64,000 bases of DNA. It comes from Membranipora membranacea. Lineage: Eukaryota > Bryozoa > Gymnolaemata > Cheilostomatida > Membraniporidae. Made by a program: the position numbers and the translations under genes. The stretch's first letter is position 1. Every line of letters begins with the position of its first letter. The stretch is from positions 15,810,001-15,874,000 of the forward strand of contig OU612072.1 in NCBI GenBank assembly GCA_914767715.1, read 5' to 3'. This document shows positions 25,868-38,790 of the stretch, piece by piece. The notes under the pieces were generated by a model, which was not told where the DNA came from, made no database searches, and saw only the letters and a program-made list of their open reading frames with translations.

Positions 25868-25905
25868 GGCCGACACACACGCCCGCACACACACACACAT
25901 ATCTA
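25868..25905. repeat. CA-rich microsatellite
   Basis: An impure (CA)n tract with embedded CGCCCG. It lies 500 bases inside the right end of the 13.1-kb insertion. No other signal was seen. Confidence 0.8.
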
Positions 25906-26391
25906 ACAAAAACTCTCTAGTCTCTGTCCAATGTTTGGTGAGTGTTGCCTCTCTCTAGTCTCTGACTCTGAGTGAGACAGAGGCAACACACAGCACACAC
26001 TCTCTCTCTCATCTCTGTCCATACACACAGCCAATAGTAATACGTATGAATAAAATCATTTTTTAATTACCTTAGTGCTGACTGACTCCAACATCCATCC
26101 ATAGTTGCAGCTCTCTCATGTGAGTGTGAAAAATTGCTAGTACTAGTGACTTGTACTAGCTAGAGCATGTTCTACTAAACATTCAAATACTACCAGTGCC
26201 AACTAACTATACTGACGACATCTGATACAAAAATAAAATTAACTTCAGTGCTACACTGTCATTGGACAACTTCTTTATGTAGGCGTGGCTTACATATAAT
26301 AACAAAAGGAGTTGTCCACACACTAAGATTGGGTGGAGAACTCCAACTTTTTTTTGCTCACAGGACTATGTTTTACCTTAATCCAGCAGAG

Positions 26392-28640
26392 TTGGGTAGG
26401 AAGCTCAACATTATCAAGATGTGTAGACAAGCCTAAATACACCTATATCGTGAATTGAGAGTCTATTACCCATCATGGCTGGTGTAAAGAATAAAACATT
26501 TGTGTGGGTGAGTTGAAGACTAATTCAGGCTATGTGTCGTTATATATAAGAATGGCAATGCATTGAAGCTATCAAACCTTTTGTTTACAAAAAGTGTGCA
26601 TCAAAAAATACAGGGAGGTAAATCGAACTTCCCTGTCATCATCAGATAACATATGATCCTATCTAAGGCCATAATGCTAATTACAGTTCTGTGTTCACTC
26701 ATTTCTTGATTTTCGCATGACCAGGATTGGGAAGTTCAACACGGTGACAAAGGAGTGACTGAAGTTTTCTGGACTTTGTGGTAGTTCAACTGTACCTATT
26801 TATTACATATTGTCCAACCACCTAATCGAATTCCACCTTCGCAAGCTCTACACTGTGACTTTGACCTAGAGGTAGATTGTTTATAACAGGTGGTAAGGTA
26901 GGCAATAAATCAGAGAAAGAACTAGGGGAGGACCCCTTATATATATATATAAATATTTACACTGCAACTATAACTAACCTGGCACAACATACATAACAAT
27001 ACATGCATTTGCTCTAAGACAATGCCAACCTGCTAACACTGTTCCTATGACCGGCTTTGTTGGAAGAACATCAACACATGATGCCCTGATAACCAATACA
27101 GGTAAGATATAATTAAATCTGGGTTATTTGTTAGCAAAGCAATGGAAATATGAAAAAAAGTTTCGGAATCATGTCATAGATTTTTGACGACTAAACAAGA
27201 ACAGATCCAAAAGTCATTTTCACTCTTATATACCCTGTGCTGGGAATGTTTCAGAAGGAAATAAACTTTCACTCTTTTGACAGTTCAAAGAATGAGGTTG
27301 ATATAAAAGCCATGGGTTACTTAGTTTGTGCGTATATCCTGCCTTTTACCCATGTCAAATGTTTTAAAATTTTTCATTTTTGGATGAGGATATTGCTGCA
27401 ATAAGATAATAAATGATGCGGTCTGTCTGTCTTGGACACTCCGGTAGCGAAATGGTATCCTAGCAGCTGATGTGATCTTCAAGTGAAATTTTTTTTGCAA
27501 AATTGTGGAACATTACATGCTGGCCCCTTCTGTTGCTGGTACACAGGACTTAATCCCTGGCTGTCAATTTGGCCTCCGTCAAATCCGTTACCTGGCACCG
27601 AGGACTTCTTCTTTGTGTTTGTGAAAATGAAGGTGAGTTCACTATAACGTCACCATTTATTTTGGTCAACAGCTGAAGGAGGAGGAGGGAGTAGCATCAG
27701 ATATCGGTATATTGTGTTTGCTGGTCCCAATATGATGTTCCAGAAGAGAATTGATAATATAGATTTAATAGATGATAGTTTGAGAATTAGTCATATTCCA
27801 ATACTCAATGATTTGAAAATCATCCAGTCAGTGTGTCAGTCTTCTTTCCTCCCAGTGCCTCCATTAAAAGGACACTACCAGTAATATTGCTTACCTCAAC
27901 ATGGTAACTCTCAATAAACTACTAAGTCTTGGTTTAGCCAAGAGTTATACTTACATTTTCATTACATTACATGACATTTGCACCTCAATATGTATGATGT
28001 TGGTTAGCCAATCAGGACCGCATACAATACTTCAAAGTAAATTTAAAAACACTAGTCGAAATAGACTGTGCTCTAAAATTACCACAAAGATCCTACCTTC
28101 TTCTGCCTGGATAGCAATCATATCTACCGTTGTCCTGTTGTGTGCTCTTATCATTGGAGCGGCGATTGTAAAATTGATATCAAAGCCAAGAACAGAATCC
28201 TCAGCTCAGAGGTAAAGTGGAACAGGGAACTAAGTCTGTAGAAATATTTTCAACTAATGATTCTTATGCAGTAACTACTTTTCACTGTCTGCTTTAGTAC
28301 ATACTATAATTACTGTATCAGTCCCTGCCCCCTTTACTTAATTACCCCTATGATACAAGCAAGATCATTTAGTGTACAGTAAAGAAATAAAGTCAGTGCA
28401 GTTGCATCCCACGGTAACATGTAAACATGTAACAGTCAAAATGTGTTTCAAATGAACAATATTGTTCGTCTTTTAGCAGTCACAGTCCTACCAGCTGATG
28501 TCATTGAACATGAAGTTACCAACGCCGCCCCTGGCTATGGGAATGTGGGTGTTTTACAAGGGGATATCGATGATGGAGTTAACTGTGGGTCAGATGAAGC
28601 TCATGTATACAGCTTGCCTCAGTGAAATGCAAAGTAAGCT
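26392..28640 (+). pseudogene. Receptor relic E1: 5' region, stalk, TM and tail exons without a propeller
   Basis: The 26600-26900 stretch resembles the upstream block of the receptor genes. A stalk-like exon ends at about 27101 (…THDALITNTG|gtaag) and its intron matches the stalk introns. The TM exon (about 28076-28215) encodes AWIAIISTVVLLCALIIGAA and ends SSAQR|gtaaag, exactly like receptor exon TAQIAIICS…SAAQR. The tail to 28625 resembles the first tail exon (DDGVNCGSDEAHVYSLPQ) but ends in a stop where the others have a donor. It is out of frame with the phase-2 TM donor. No propeller exon lies between. It is most likely a decayed paralogue, though a short propeller-less receptor is not excluded. 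Confidence 0.55.
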
Positions 28641-30290
28641 TTTAAAGAACTCGAAGTTACGATGAACAAACTGAAAAAACTATAGAAACAACATTTATTA
28701 TTCGCTAAATACAGACTTATATTATTATATGAACTATTATCGTGATGCTTTATTTTGAGGTCTTTGGTCCTTCTCTAGGCTTAAAATATTATTATTACTA
28801 TAAGTACTATTATATTGATGAATTTAATACTACTATACTTTTGCCCAGATGCTGGCTCAGCTCTTCAGATGTAGGTTCAGTTTTACGTCCAGTAAATCAG
28901 TTGTTTTGAAGAATTTAGTCTGAAGATGTAAGTCTTAAATTTGAAAAATTAAGGCAGTTTTATGTGCAGGGTGCCCCATGTTTATTATGTTTGTGATTAC
29001 AATACTATGAGTAAATGTTCTGCCACACAGAGAAAAGCCAACAATAGATAGAGAGTGATTATGTGGGGCTAAGTTGACAGTCCAAGCTTATGTTGTAGAC
29101 TTTGGATGGAGGATGATGCTTCTTCAGGGCCTTGTTTTATTCTGACTCTTACATAAATTTGGCAGTGTTTCCAAACAATACCTGCAGTGGGCTTCCAGGC
29201 AGAATTGAGGCTTGCTGTTGCTGTTATATCTGTCATCAGTTTGATGTATCCATTGATGTCGTTCATCTTTCCAATGAATTGTTGACTTCAAACTGTGGAA
29301 CACTGCGTCTTCTCAACATGGCAACTGAATCTCCACTCTGTACAAGATTTTAGGTTTGAAACACAAAAGATTTAGTTGCCACAGAGTAGCAGTCTTCAAG
29401 GAGTAAGAATTTATAGTTCATTGAGTTCATACTTGAAGAACGATACAGGTAAAAATATTTCTTGGTCAACAGAGCTTATGATCACGTATAGAGTTATAGA
29501 ATTGCTGCATTGAAGTTGATAGCCGATATTATTACTTGGTATACAGAGCCAAGAGATATAGAGTTGCTGTATCAAGTTAATGGTAGATACTATTACATGG
29601 ATACACCAAAATATGACAGCAGAGATTATTACCTGGCCAACCGCGTCCATATATATAGGGACACACTAGACACATTACACTGCAGTGGCTGGCGGCAGTT
29701 GCACACCCTCGGACAACCTTGCGTACAGAGCCCATAGACATACAACGTAATATAGCACTGTACTGGCTAACAACACCGGCGGGTTACCAAATGAGCAGAG
29801 CCAGTAAGCAGTCAGAGCTAAACTCTATTCCAAGGTGGCAGAACGTACTACAGCCAAAGAATAGCTCAGAATATAGAACGGCAGTGACACTGACAACACT
29901 GACAGTTATCAGATTGAGTTTGAGGAATATTAATTGTCATGATGCGTGTGGTTGTCTCCTCTTTTATTATAGGAAGACAACTTGTCACCATGCCTAGGCA
30001 CAATATTACGGAAGCTGGTGTAGTTTGATGCTGAGGATCAACGAAGCCCAAGAATGCAACAGAGGCTGTTAATTGAGTGAGAGGGGTGATCCAGGATAAA
30101 AATGCCATCAGATAAGCTCAATGTCTGTGATTGTTACAGCAGAACTGCGCTGAACTGTGAGCGAGAACGTCGGACTCTTCTCCTGGAGCAGAATGTTTCT
30201 TGCGCAGAAAGAGTACAATATATTGCATACTTGGGTATTATTGAATGGTCTGTTATTTAAATTGACCTGTTTCCAGGTTTTGTTCAATCT
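28641..30290. repeat. Block Q, full copy 1
   Basis: Non-coding segment repeated at 57565-59030 and, in its later part, at about 39771-40980. It contains short, interrupted frames only, including a repeated ACACTAGACACATTACACTG-type stretch. It always leads directly into the upstream block of a receptor gene. I see no transposon protein or terminal repeats. Confidence 0.6.
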
Positions 30291-30867
30291 TCTGCAAAAT
30301 ATTTATCCTGAGACGAGCGAGAAGGTTGTTATAGTTTGTCTCTGTGTAATGAACTGACAGATCTAGGTGATACTGTGGCTTTGATAGCCGGCAAAATAAG
30401 GCTCACTTGGAAAACTATGATTAACTTGATAACATGTAATTGTAATCTGGCAATGTGTGAGAGGTACTCTATGTACAGATATACCAGGCATTGAGAGGTT
30501 GTTTATCATCCAAGGTCAGTATCAAGAATGAAAATTAGCTAAGGCGAGTTAGACACAACATTGATCTATGCGTCTACATTAGCTGTCAATCAAAAAATGT
30601 TTTGCTTACAAAAAGGGAACATCATGTAATACTGAAACATAAATTGAATTTCCAGCTGTCATCATCAGATAACATGTGAGCTATTGACATAAAGTCATGT
30701 GAAGTAGTAAAGGCTAACTCATTTCATTATTTCACATGACCCAGATGAGGAAGTTTGGATCACATCGCTCAAAGTTGTCGAGCTGAGTTGAGATTTCCAT
30801 AACGTTGGAATTACTTTGACACTAGTTACAGGACGCCTTGTTGCTGCCATTTCTGTCTTCAAAGAAC

Positions 30868-33800
30868 ATGGTGAGAGAGTATCAAACCTATTTTGACCAC
30901 CTAAAATTCATCTTGTGCTCAAACTTTCTCCGGTTACTGGTAGTAGCAATGTTTTCTCATATTATAATAACGTAAAAATCGAAGAGAACTAATTGAACGA
31001 GCACTGCGCATGGGGCTCTACTCTCCAAAGATTAGGCGACCAAAACAATTAGTTCTAGCAGCAATCCAGTCAAATTTGATTGGGGTGCGAGACTGCATCT
31101 GCATTGAATGTACACATTTCCAATGGGATGAAACTTTTTTAAAGCAGGCTAGTTGTGATGTTTTATTGGTTTTAGTTGTAGTGCTCAGAGTGTGAGATTT
31201 ATGGGGGGATAGAAGCTAGAGTCAATCTCTTGAAACGAAACAAGAGTAGGGAACAAGCCATGCATAAACATAATTTACAATGCATTCTAAATGTTTCTGA
31301 CTTTTCCAAAGCTGACTCCATTGTTGTTGTTGAAAATCGAAACTCCCCCTCTCTCCTTAGTTCACATGAATCAGACAAGGATGTTCAAATCACATCACCC
31401 CAGTACCTAAAGCTCTTCTGATCGAGGATTTATTTTAAATGGACACAGCTAATTTACACTGAATAAGGATTGGGGGTCTGGGCTGGCCCTAAACAGGATT
31501 AGGGTCTGTTTTATACCAAAGACTTATATGGGTGAGACCATATATGACCTCGTAGAGTGTTCAGGAAGCTGACAAAATATGAACGAGACAACACTTAGCA
31601 ATCTGAGCTTGAGATTAGCAAATAGGCTAAAATATAAAAAAACCTCAGCTTCCTCAACGTTGATCCTTATAAACTTTTGATAGTAGGTTTGGTGGGCAGC
31701 CCAAAATTATCAAGGTCGGCAGATGAGCATAGAAGAGGAATTGTGTCAAGTTTCTTACACCACGAAACTAAAGCATGACATCACATCCATGTTGTAAAAC
31801 TGAGACTTGTGTCAGAATGTTCATTCTCTTCCAAGCAACCTCACTAGCAAATGTAGTCGTAGTGGTTGAAATGGTCGTTGCAGCGATACAAGAAATCTTA
31901 ACAGCAATAATTTTTCTTCTTTCATAAAAACCTGCATTCAATGTTTAAATAGAGTATCACTTCAGATATAGTTTGTCAATTGTAGGAGAGGACAATCTGC
32001 TTTCTGTTAGTGGCAGGTGTTGCTTGTGGATCGATGTAAGTAGTGTCCACAAATATTGTCTTTCAAATAAAATCTCACCATATGGAATAGGGATATTTCA
32101 GATACCTGGTACAGCTAAAAAGACCTTGGGTAAAATTCATACAAGAGAGGGAAATTCACTCGCTTGGCTTAATTTTAATGATCACTGTGTATTTTATGGA
32201 AGAAAGCTGACCATTGAAGATGAAAATTGCCCATTGACTGTCCGATGGAAGGAGAATGTGACAGGATAGGGATAAAAGTACGTAGAAATACCTTGTAAAT
32301 ATTAGACATGAGGATTTGTTGTGGATTTGAAAATGCAATTTGCATCAGAATAATGATGTGCTATCTCTATTTTGTTTATTAGATTATCACCTGATAATGA
32401 GGTGACAACTTACACTATAACTGAATACGCTGTCTACCATTTGGAGGCTGACTTGTATAAAGTTGGTAATATCCTCTTCTCAGATGAGATCGCAATTAAA
32501 ACCACAGACGGGAGAACTACAACTTTAATCGCAGGGTCAGCAGAGTTATGGGGATATCAGAACGGGTATGGAGGAGATGCCAGGTTCGAAGATATCTACG
32601 GCTTCATGCAGCTGTCTCCTGATCAGGTTATCCTCGCTGATTCCCATTGTCTGAGAGCTGTCGATCGAGCGACAAACTGGACATCAGACTACGCAGGAAG
32701 TTGTACAACAGCAGGTGACACAGATGGAACTGACGGTTTATTTAGTTATCCCATATCAGTTCTACTTGATATTAAGAATCCCTATCGTCTCATTATTGCT
32801 GAAGAACATGGGGCTTTACGATCTCTGAATATTGTTTCGAAAAGTTTATCCACCATTTTTCGTGGGGTATTCGAGTTTTACGGTATTATTCAAGAGAAAG
32901 TCACAGGGAACATTTATATAGCTGGTTATAACCTGATTGGTTATTATAGCTTTGATAGTAACACTTTGACAACACTAAGTGCTGAGGGTCAATATTGGAA
33001 TGTCAAGTTTTTGGATGAACACAGCCTCCTTCTGTCTGAGCGTTTTGAACACAGACTAAAAGTCCTCGATCTTAAAACAAACGCAAGCTCCTACATCTGC
33101 TCCGATATCCTAGGACATGATAGTGGTAACTTAACCTCCTGCAGATTAACTTATCCGGTGGGACTACTCATCCTCAACAACACTCTCTATATCGGGGAAG
33201 ATGAGCAAATAAGAACAGTGCAGGGTGAGTACAGGTAGGGTGTTAATTGTTAACCGGTGTTTATCCTCCGATAAATCTGATGCAATATAAATTAATATCA
33301 AGCATTTCAGGTTTTCTGGTGGGGCTGAGATTAGATAGGTTAGATTAGATAGATATAATTAGGCATGGTTTTTTTCATTAAGATTGTCTACAAAATGTAG
33401 TTCAATACTAAGGGAGATTTTACCTCTCTAAGCTATGGTTGCATAACTAGCTCTGACTCACCTGATTGCATGTAATAAGGTTTGCCAAGCGCTTATATCT
33501 ATTACTATCAAATCGATATTGGTATAATTGATTATTTTATATTGCTTTAAAATAAAGCAAAAGCTTTTGGACTCATTTGAACGAAAGCACAGAACTATAC
33601 TACATGTATTGGTGTATGCTGATAAATTAAAAATCATGATCATAAGTAGGACTTTCAATTAAACATTGAGGGGGAAAGCCTTAAGCTGGGGTTTATGTTG
33701 AAATCTGTCTAACCTCGTTAAAATCATCAAAACATGTCACTACTGTGAGGCGTGATGCTAGAATATTCATCGTCTTCTTTCTCTAAGCTCCACTCTCTTT

Positions 33801-36800
33801 ATACAGGGGAAGTAGATGGAATATCTCGAATATCTCCAACTACTACAACAGCTACCACTGCTACTGGTAAGATAACATTAAAATCGGGATATTTGTAAGC
33901 CAAGATATAGGAACTTGAAAAAAGCTTGTGCTTTGTCTAAGATTTTTGACACGAACAAATCCAAAAACAATAACCAAAATCATTCTCACATTGCCGGTGA
34001 TGAAAGTTCAGCTGAGAATTAGGTGAGCAATAATTTTTTTGGAGGAAGAATTTTTGCCTCTTCAACTGTTTGAGGGAAGGTTTGCACATGTTCATGGTAG
34101 TGCCATCTAGCATTATATGATATTCCCAAGATAAGATATTAAGTTCAACTTTATCTTTCTGGAATAAGGTATTGAAATGGTACTATAGGCCACTAAAGTA
34201 ATTGATTAGTTTCTCCCTGTCCAATGTTCTTGGCAAATGTGGAAAGCATGTTGATTATAATTAGGCATGGTTTTTTTTCATTAAGATTGTCTACAAAATG
34301 TAGTTCAATACTAAGGGAGATTTTACCTCTCTAAGCTATGGTTGCATAACTAGCTCTGACTCACCTGATTGCATGTAATCAGGTTTGTCAAGCGCTTACA
34401 TCTATTACTATCAAATCGATATTGGTATAATTAATTATTTTATATTGCTTTAAAAAAAAGCAAAAGCTTTTTGACTCATTTGAACAAAAGCACAGAACTA
34501 TACTACACGTATTGGTATATGCTGATAAATTTAAAATCATGATCATAAGTAGGACTTTCAATTAAATGCTGAGGGTTTATGTTGAAAACTGTCTAACCTC
34601 GTTAAAATCATCAAAACATGTCACTACTGTGAGGCATGATGCTAGAATAAGTCATCATCTTCTTTCTCTAAGTTCCACTCTCTTTATACAGGGGAAGTAG
34701 ATGGAATATCTCGAATATCTCGAACTACTACAACAGCTACCACTGCTACTGGTAAGATAACATTAAAATCGGGATATTTGTAAGCCAAGATACAGGAACT
34801 TGAAAAAAGCTTGTGCTTTGTCTTAGATTTTTGACATGAACAAATCCAAAAACAAAAAACAAAATCATTCTCACATTGCCGGTGATGAAAGTTCAGCCGA
34901 GAATTCAGTGAGCAATAATTTTTTTGGAGGAAGAATTTTTGCCTCTTCAACTGTTTGAAGGGAGGTTTGCACATGTTCATGGTAGTGCAATCTAGCATTA
35001 TATGATATTCCCAAGATAAGAAATCAAGTTCAACTTTATCTTTCTGGAATAAGGTATTGAAATGGTACTATAGGCCACTAAAGTAATTGATTAGTTTCTC
35101 CCTGTCCAATGTTCTTGGCAAATGTGGAAAGCATGTTGATTATAATTAGGCATGGTTTTTTTTCATTAATATTGTCTAAAAAATGTAGTTCAATACTAAG
35201 GGAGATTTTACCTCTCTAAGCTATGGTTGCATAACTAGCTCTGACTCACCTGATTGCATGTAATCAGGTTTGTCAAGCGCTTACATCTATTACTATCAAA
35301 TCGATATTGGTATAATTAATTATTTTATATTGCTTTAAAAAAAAGCGAAAGCTTTTTGACTCATTTGAACAAAAGCACAGAACTATACTACACGTATTGG
35401 TATATGCTGATAAATTTAAAATCATGATCATAAGTAGGACTTTCAATTGAATGCTGATAGGGAAAGCCTTAAGCTGGGATTTATGTTGAAAACTGTCTAA
35501 CCTCGTTAAAATCATCCAAACATGTAACTACTGTGAGGCATGATGCTAGAATAAGTCATCGTTTTCTTTCTCTAAGTTCCACTCTCTTTATACAGGGGAA
35601 GTAGATGGAATATCTCGAATATCTCCAACTACTACAACAGCTACCACTGCTACTGGTAAGATAACATTAAAATCGGGATATTTGTAAGCCAAGATACAGG
35701 AACTTGAAAAAAGCTTGTGCTTTGTCTTAGATTTTTGACATGAACAAATCCAAAAACAAATACCAAAATCATTCTCACATTGCCGGTGATGAATGTTCAG
35801 CTGAGAATTAAGTGAGCAATAATGTTTTTGGAGGAAGAATTTTTGCCTCTTCAACTGTTTGAAGGAAGGTTTGCACATGTTCACGGTAGTGCCATCTAGC
35901 ATTATATGATATTCCCAAGATAAGATATTAAGTTTAACTTTATATTTCTGGAATAAGGTATTGAAATGGTACTATAGACCACTAAAGTAATTGATTAGTT
36001 TCTCCCTGTCCAATGTTCTTGGCAAATGTGGAAAGGATGCTGATTATTCAAATCTTTATCTTTAGCACAAGATACCTCTACTAAAACTACCACAAAGTCA
36101 TCACCTTCTACTGCCCAGATAGCAATTATATGTTCAACGGCGGCTGTTGTATTGTGTACTCTAATCGTTGGAGTGGTGATTGTTAAGATGAGAGGCAAAC
36201 CGCCAACCCGATCTGCAGCTCAGAGGTAAAGTGAAACGGGGAGCTAAATCTCCAGATGTACTTTTGCACCATAATGGACACAAACTCATACTTATACAGT
36301 ATACGACAGTGCTGTCTTTTCTTGCAAATAAGATCGCACCAGAAATTCAAACGGTGTCATATTCAAACACTTTCTTATTTCCCAGTATAACCATCAACAT
36401 CCAAGCATAATCAAGTTATTTATACAGTCATTTTTAAAAAACGAGGAATTATAACATGATTTGTAAGCAAACCCACAACTTATAATTTTTATCATACTTT
36501 CAGCCGTTCTGAAGCTGATGAAATTCAGCTGGAAGTAACTGGCACTGCCCCCATGGTTGGAAATCAGGAAACTATCCAAGATGGAGAAGATGATGGGAAC
36601 CACTGCCAGATAGATATGAGTCAGCCTGATTTCCATGTATACAGCTCGCCAAGGTGAGTTGTGAAGAAAGTTATTTGACCCCAAACATTACTTCTAAGAC
36701 AAACGCATAAGGTACACTCATAATTACACAATTTGATGCAGGTTATCATTCGGATCGTAGCACAAATAAATTTTCGTAGTCAAATGTGTTTATAAGGAAC

Positions 36801-36992
36801 AATATTTTGTTCTCTTATTTCAGCCGTCCTACTGCTGAAGACAATCAGCAGAAAGCTGCTGACGCTGCTACTGGAATAAGGAATCAGGTCAATGTACAAG
36901 CAGAAGAAGATGGTGGAGAATCCTGTGACCCAGATCCGGCTGATTATCACCAAGACAGCCTGCCCCTGTTAAGTTCAGGGAAAGCAATCTAA
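30868..36992 (+). CDS. Receptor B: propeller receptor with three stalk exons and an altered tail
   Basis: Exons are ATG 30868-30870, signal peptide 31986-32035, propeller 32383-33224, stalks 33807-33866, 34692-34751 and 35596-35655, TM 36066-36225, and tails 36504-36653 and 36824-36992. All phases match and give 517 residues. Relative to A the propeller differs at roughly 45-50 residues, almost all in blade turns, and loses two residues at ADS-HCL. The tail is changed at key places. The first motif is YSSP. The second motif's Tyr is replaced by Asp (HQDSLP). The ancestral TAA is TTA, adding LSSGKAI before a new stop. It is intact and likely expressed, but perhaps with weaker Tyr-based signalling. 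Confidence 0.8.
31140..31750. repeat. Block-S-like repeat inside intron 1 of receptor B
   Basis: Intron 1 contains a diverged copy of block S (TCTCTTGAAAC…, GATCGAGGAT, AATTTACACTGAATAAGGATTG). Equivalent copies are in intron 1 of C (about 41930-42670) and D (about 59940-60430). In A about 500 bases of it are deleted near 4700. The repeat therefore occurs both inside and downstream of these genes. Confidence 0.55.
33350..36043 (+). repeat. Three tandem stalk-exon units in gene B
   Basis: Units begin at about 33350, 34253 and 35138 and run to about 36043. Each holds one 60-base phase-1 exon. The middle exon has Pro to Arg (ISRTT for ISPTT). Spacing is 885 and 904 bases. Compared with two units in A and D and one in C, stalk length is copy-number variable. 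Confidence 0.8.
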
Positions 36993-38790
36993 GGATTTCG
37001 AACTTAACATGACCATGTCGAAGGAATATGTTATTGTTCCTACTTATTTTCTCAAGCTGAAGAAGAGGGTGGGCATTACTCCGGCCAGATCCGGCTGATA
37101 ATAACATGTACAACTTACCCCTGTAAAGTACAGGGAAGGTTATAATATATAATTGTTCCTTCTATCATATTATTCTCTAAACTTATTCTCACTTATAATC
37201 ATCAATTGAACCTATACTGATGCTATATATTGCCCTCTCACTTTTGAACAAATCGATATTCTATTCTTTGTTGATACTAGATACCTAGTGAAAAGCACAA
37301 CACAGAGTTAATCAGAGGGTGTGTGTCTGATGCGAATGCGAAATGCAAATGTCAGATAGGATTTTAAACCGGTCTATTATGACAGCTGTATTCCTAGCAA
37401 TCATTTCTATTCTTCCAGTTGATACTGATTTCAAACTGTTTATTTTTTATGATATATATGATGTTGTTGTAAAAGAGTGAATTTTGTATTATGAAATAGA
37501 AAGATCAGGAAGCAAACAGACCTTATCCAAATGGTTGTGGCTTAATGAGGTGTCTGGTTGACATGACCTGTTGACACATCACTAGCATTCTATTGCTATC
37601 CGATGTGATGGGTTTGACTGATTTGGTTAGATATCGCCAAATCAACCAGATACAACGCATTAGCTAATATGTTCATCATGTGGTAGTAATCAATCAAGGG
37701 TATCTTACCTTTGTGTAGGGCTCAGGCCACTTGGCCAATGGAATCATCTTACTGCAATACTTCCCATGGTTTATATGGTTGTCTCTTGGAAAGGAGTGAG
37801 AGCAAATCTCTTGAAACAAGAGCAGGGAATAAACCATACAAAAGCATAATTTTAATGAAATTTCAAATATTTCTAAACTTGCTAAAAATGTCATATTTAG
37901 CCATTCGAGGATATGACCTGTAGCTAATTGATAAATGGCCGTCAGCGCTTTATCAGGTCTAGAATGTGAAAAGTAAGGCTATGAAGAATTTTTTCATCAG
38001 TTTTACGGGAAGCCACGGCTATACTAGTGTTTTCTATGATATGTATTTCAGAATATAGTTAACATCGAGCTATTGTCAGAAGGGTAACATTTTGATTTGT
38101 TTTCTATGATTTTTTATAATTGAGATAAACCTATAGTATAGAGGTAGGGGTGGGGCGGGAGGTTATAAATTAAACTTTCTCATGAGCATCATGTGAGATA
38201 AATGAAGTATTTATTGACAGCTAAAAATCCCCAACACTCCTTGTTTCAAATGAATTGGACAAGGAAGATAAAATAACATCTCGAACGTTCCTCAAACTTT
38301 TCTGATCGAGGATGTAGATTTAGTGAACAAGCCAATTTACACTGAGTAAGGACTGGCAATCTAGGCTGGCCTTAAACAGGATAAGGGTATGTTTCATACA
38401 ATTGACTAATGTGTCCATACATGACCTAGTGAGGTGTGTAGAAAGCTGCCAATATGTGATAAAGACATCCTTTAGCCATCGTCAGCTGCTTTTGAGCATA
38501 GCGAACAGGACAAAACATGAACACTTAACTCAAAGTGAATGCATGTTTCCTTTAACTTGTTGATAGTAGGTTGGGTAGGAAGCTCAACATTATCAAGATG
38601 TGTAGACAAGCCTAAATACACCCATATCATGAATTGAGAGTCTATTATCCATCATGGCTGGCGTAAAGAATAAAACATTTGTGAGGGTGAGTTGAAGGCC
38701 AATACAGGCTATGTGCTGTTATATATAAAAATGGTAATGCATTGAAGCTATCAAACCTTTTGTTTACAAAAAGTGTGCATCAAAGAATAG
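36993..38790. repeat. Block S downstream of gene B
   Basis: Begins with the tail-exon relic near 37053-37130, then runs without either of the insertions seen at the A copy. The junctions at about 38147 and 38571 are the empty sites that define those insertions. Similarity to the A-side copy (26392 onward) ends at about 38797. No gene was seen. Confidence 0.65.

Larger units (their letters stand above)
13287..26391. mobile_element. 13.1-kb insertion with 19-base terminal inverted repeats
   Basis: The left end reads CTCTGCTGGTTTAAGGTAA and the right end is its reverse complement with one mismatch (26373-26391). Two empty sites, at about 38571 and 54836, read AGGTTGGGTAGG. The filled site has TT on both sides, a 2-base target duplication. 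The interior has no long open frame. It contains one good spliced-exon candidate (22010-22279), foldback elements, SINE-like pieces and microsatellites. The size could suit a large DNA transposon, but I see no polymerase, integrase or transposase. It could be a decayed element or host DNA carried between transposon ends. Confidence 0.6.

Noticed and set aside
32102-32269. Plus-strand frame IPGTAKKTLGK…ENVTG before the propeller exon, taken at first as a coding exon
   Set aside because: Its phase does not connect signal and propeller exons without a stop. It is largely deleted in intact gene A and frameshifted in C. The signal exon joins the propeller exon directly in phase.
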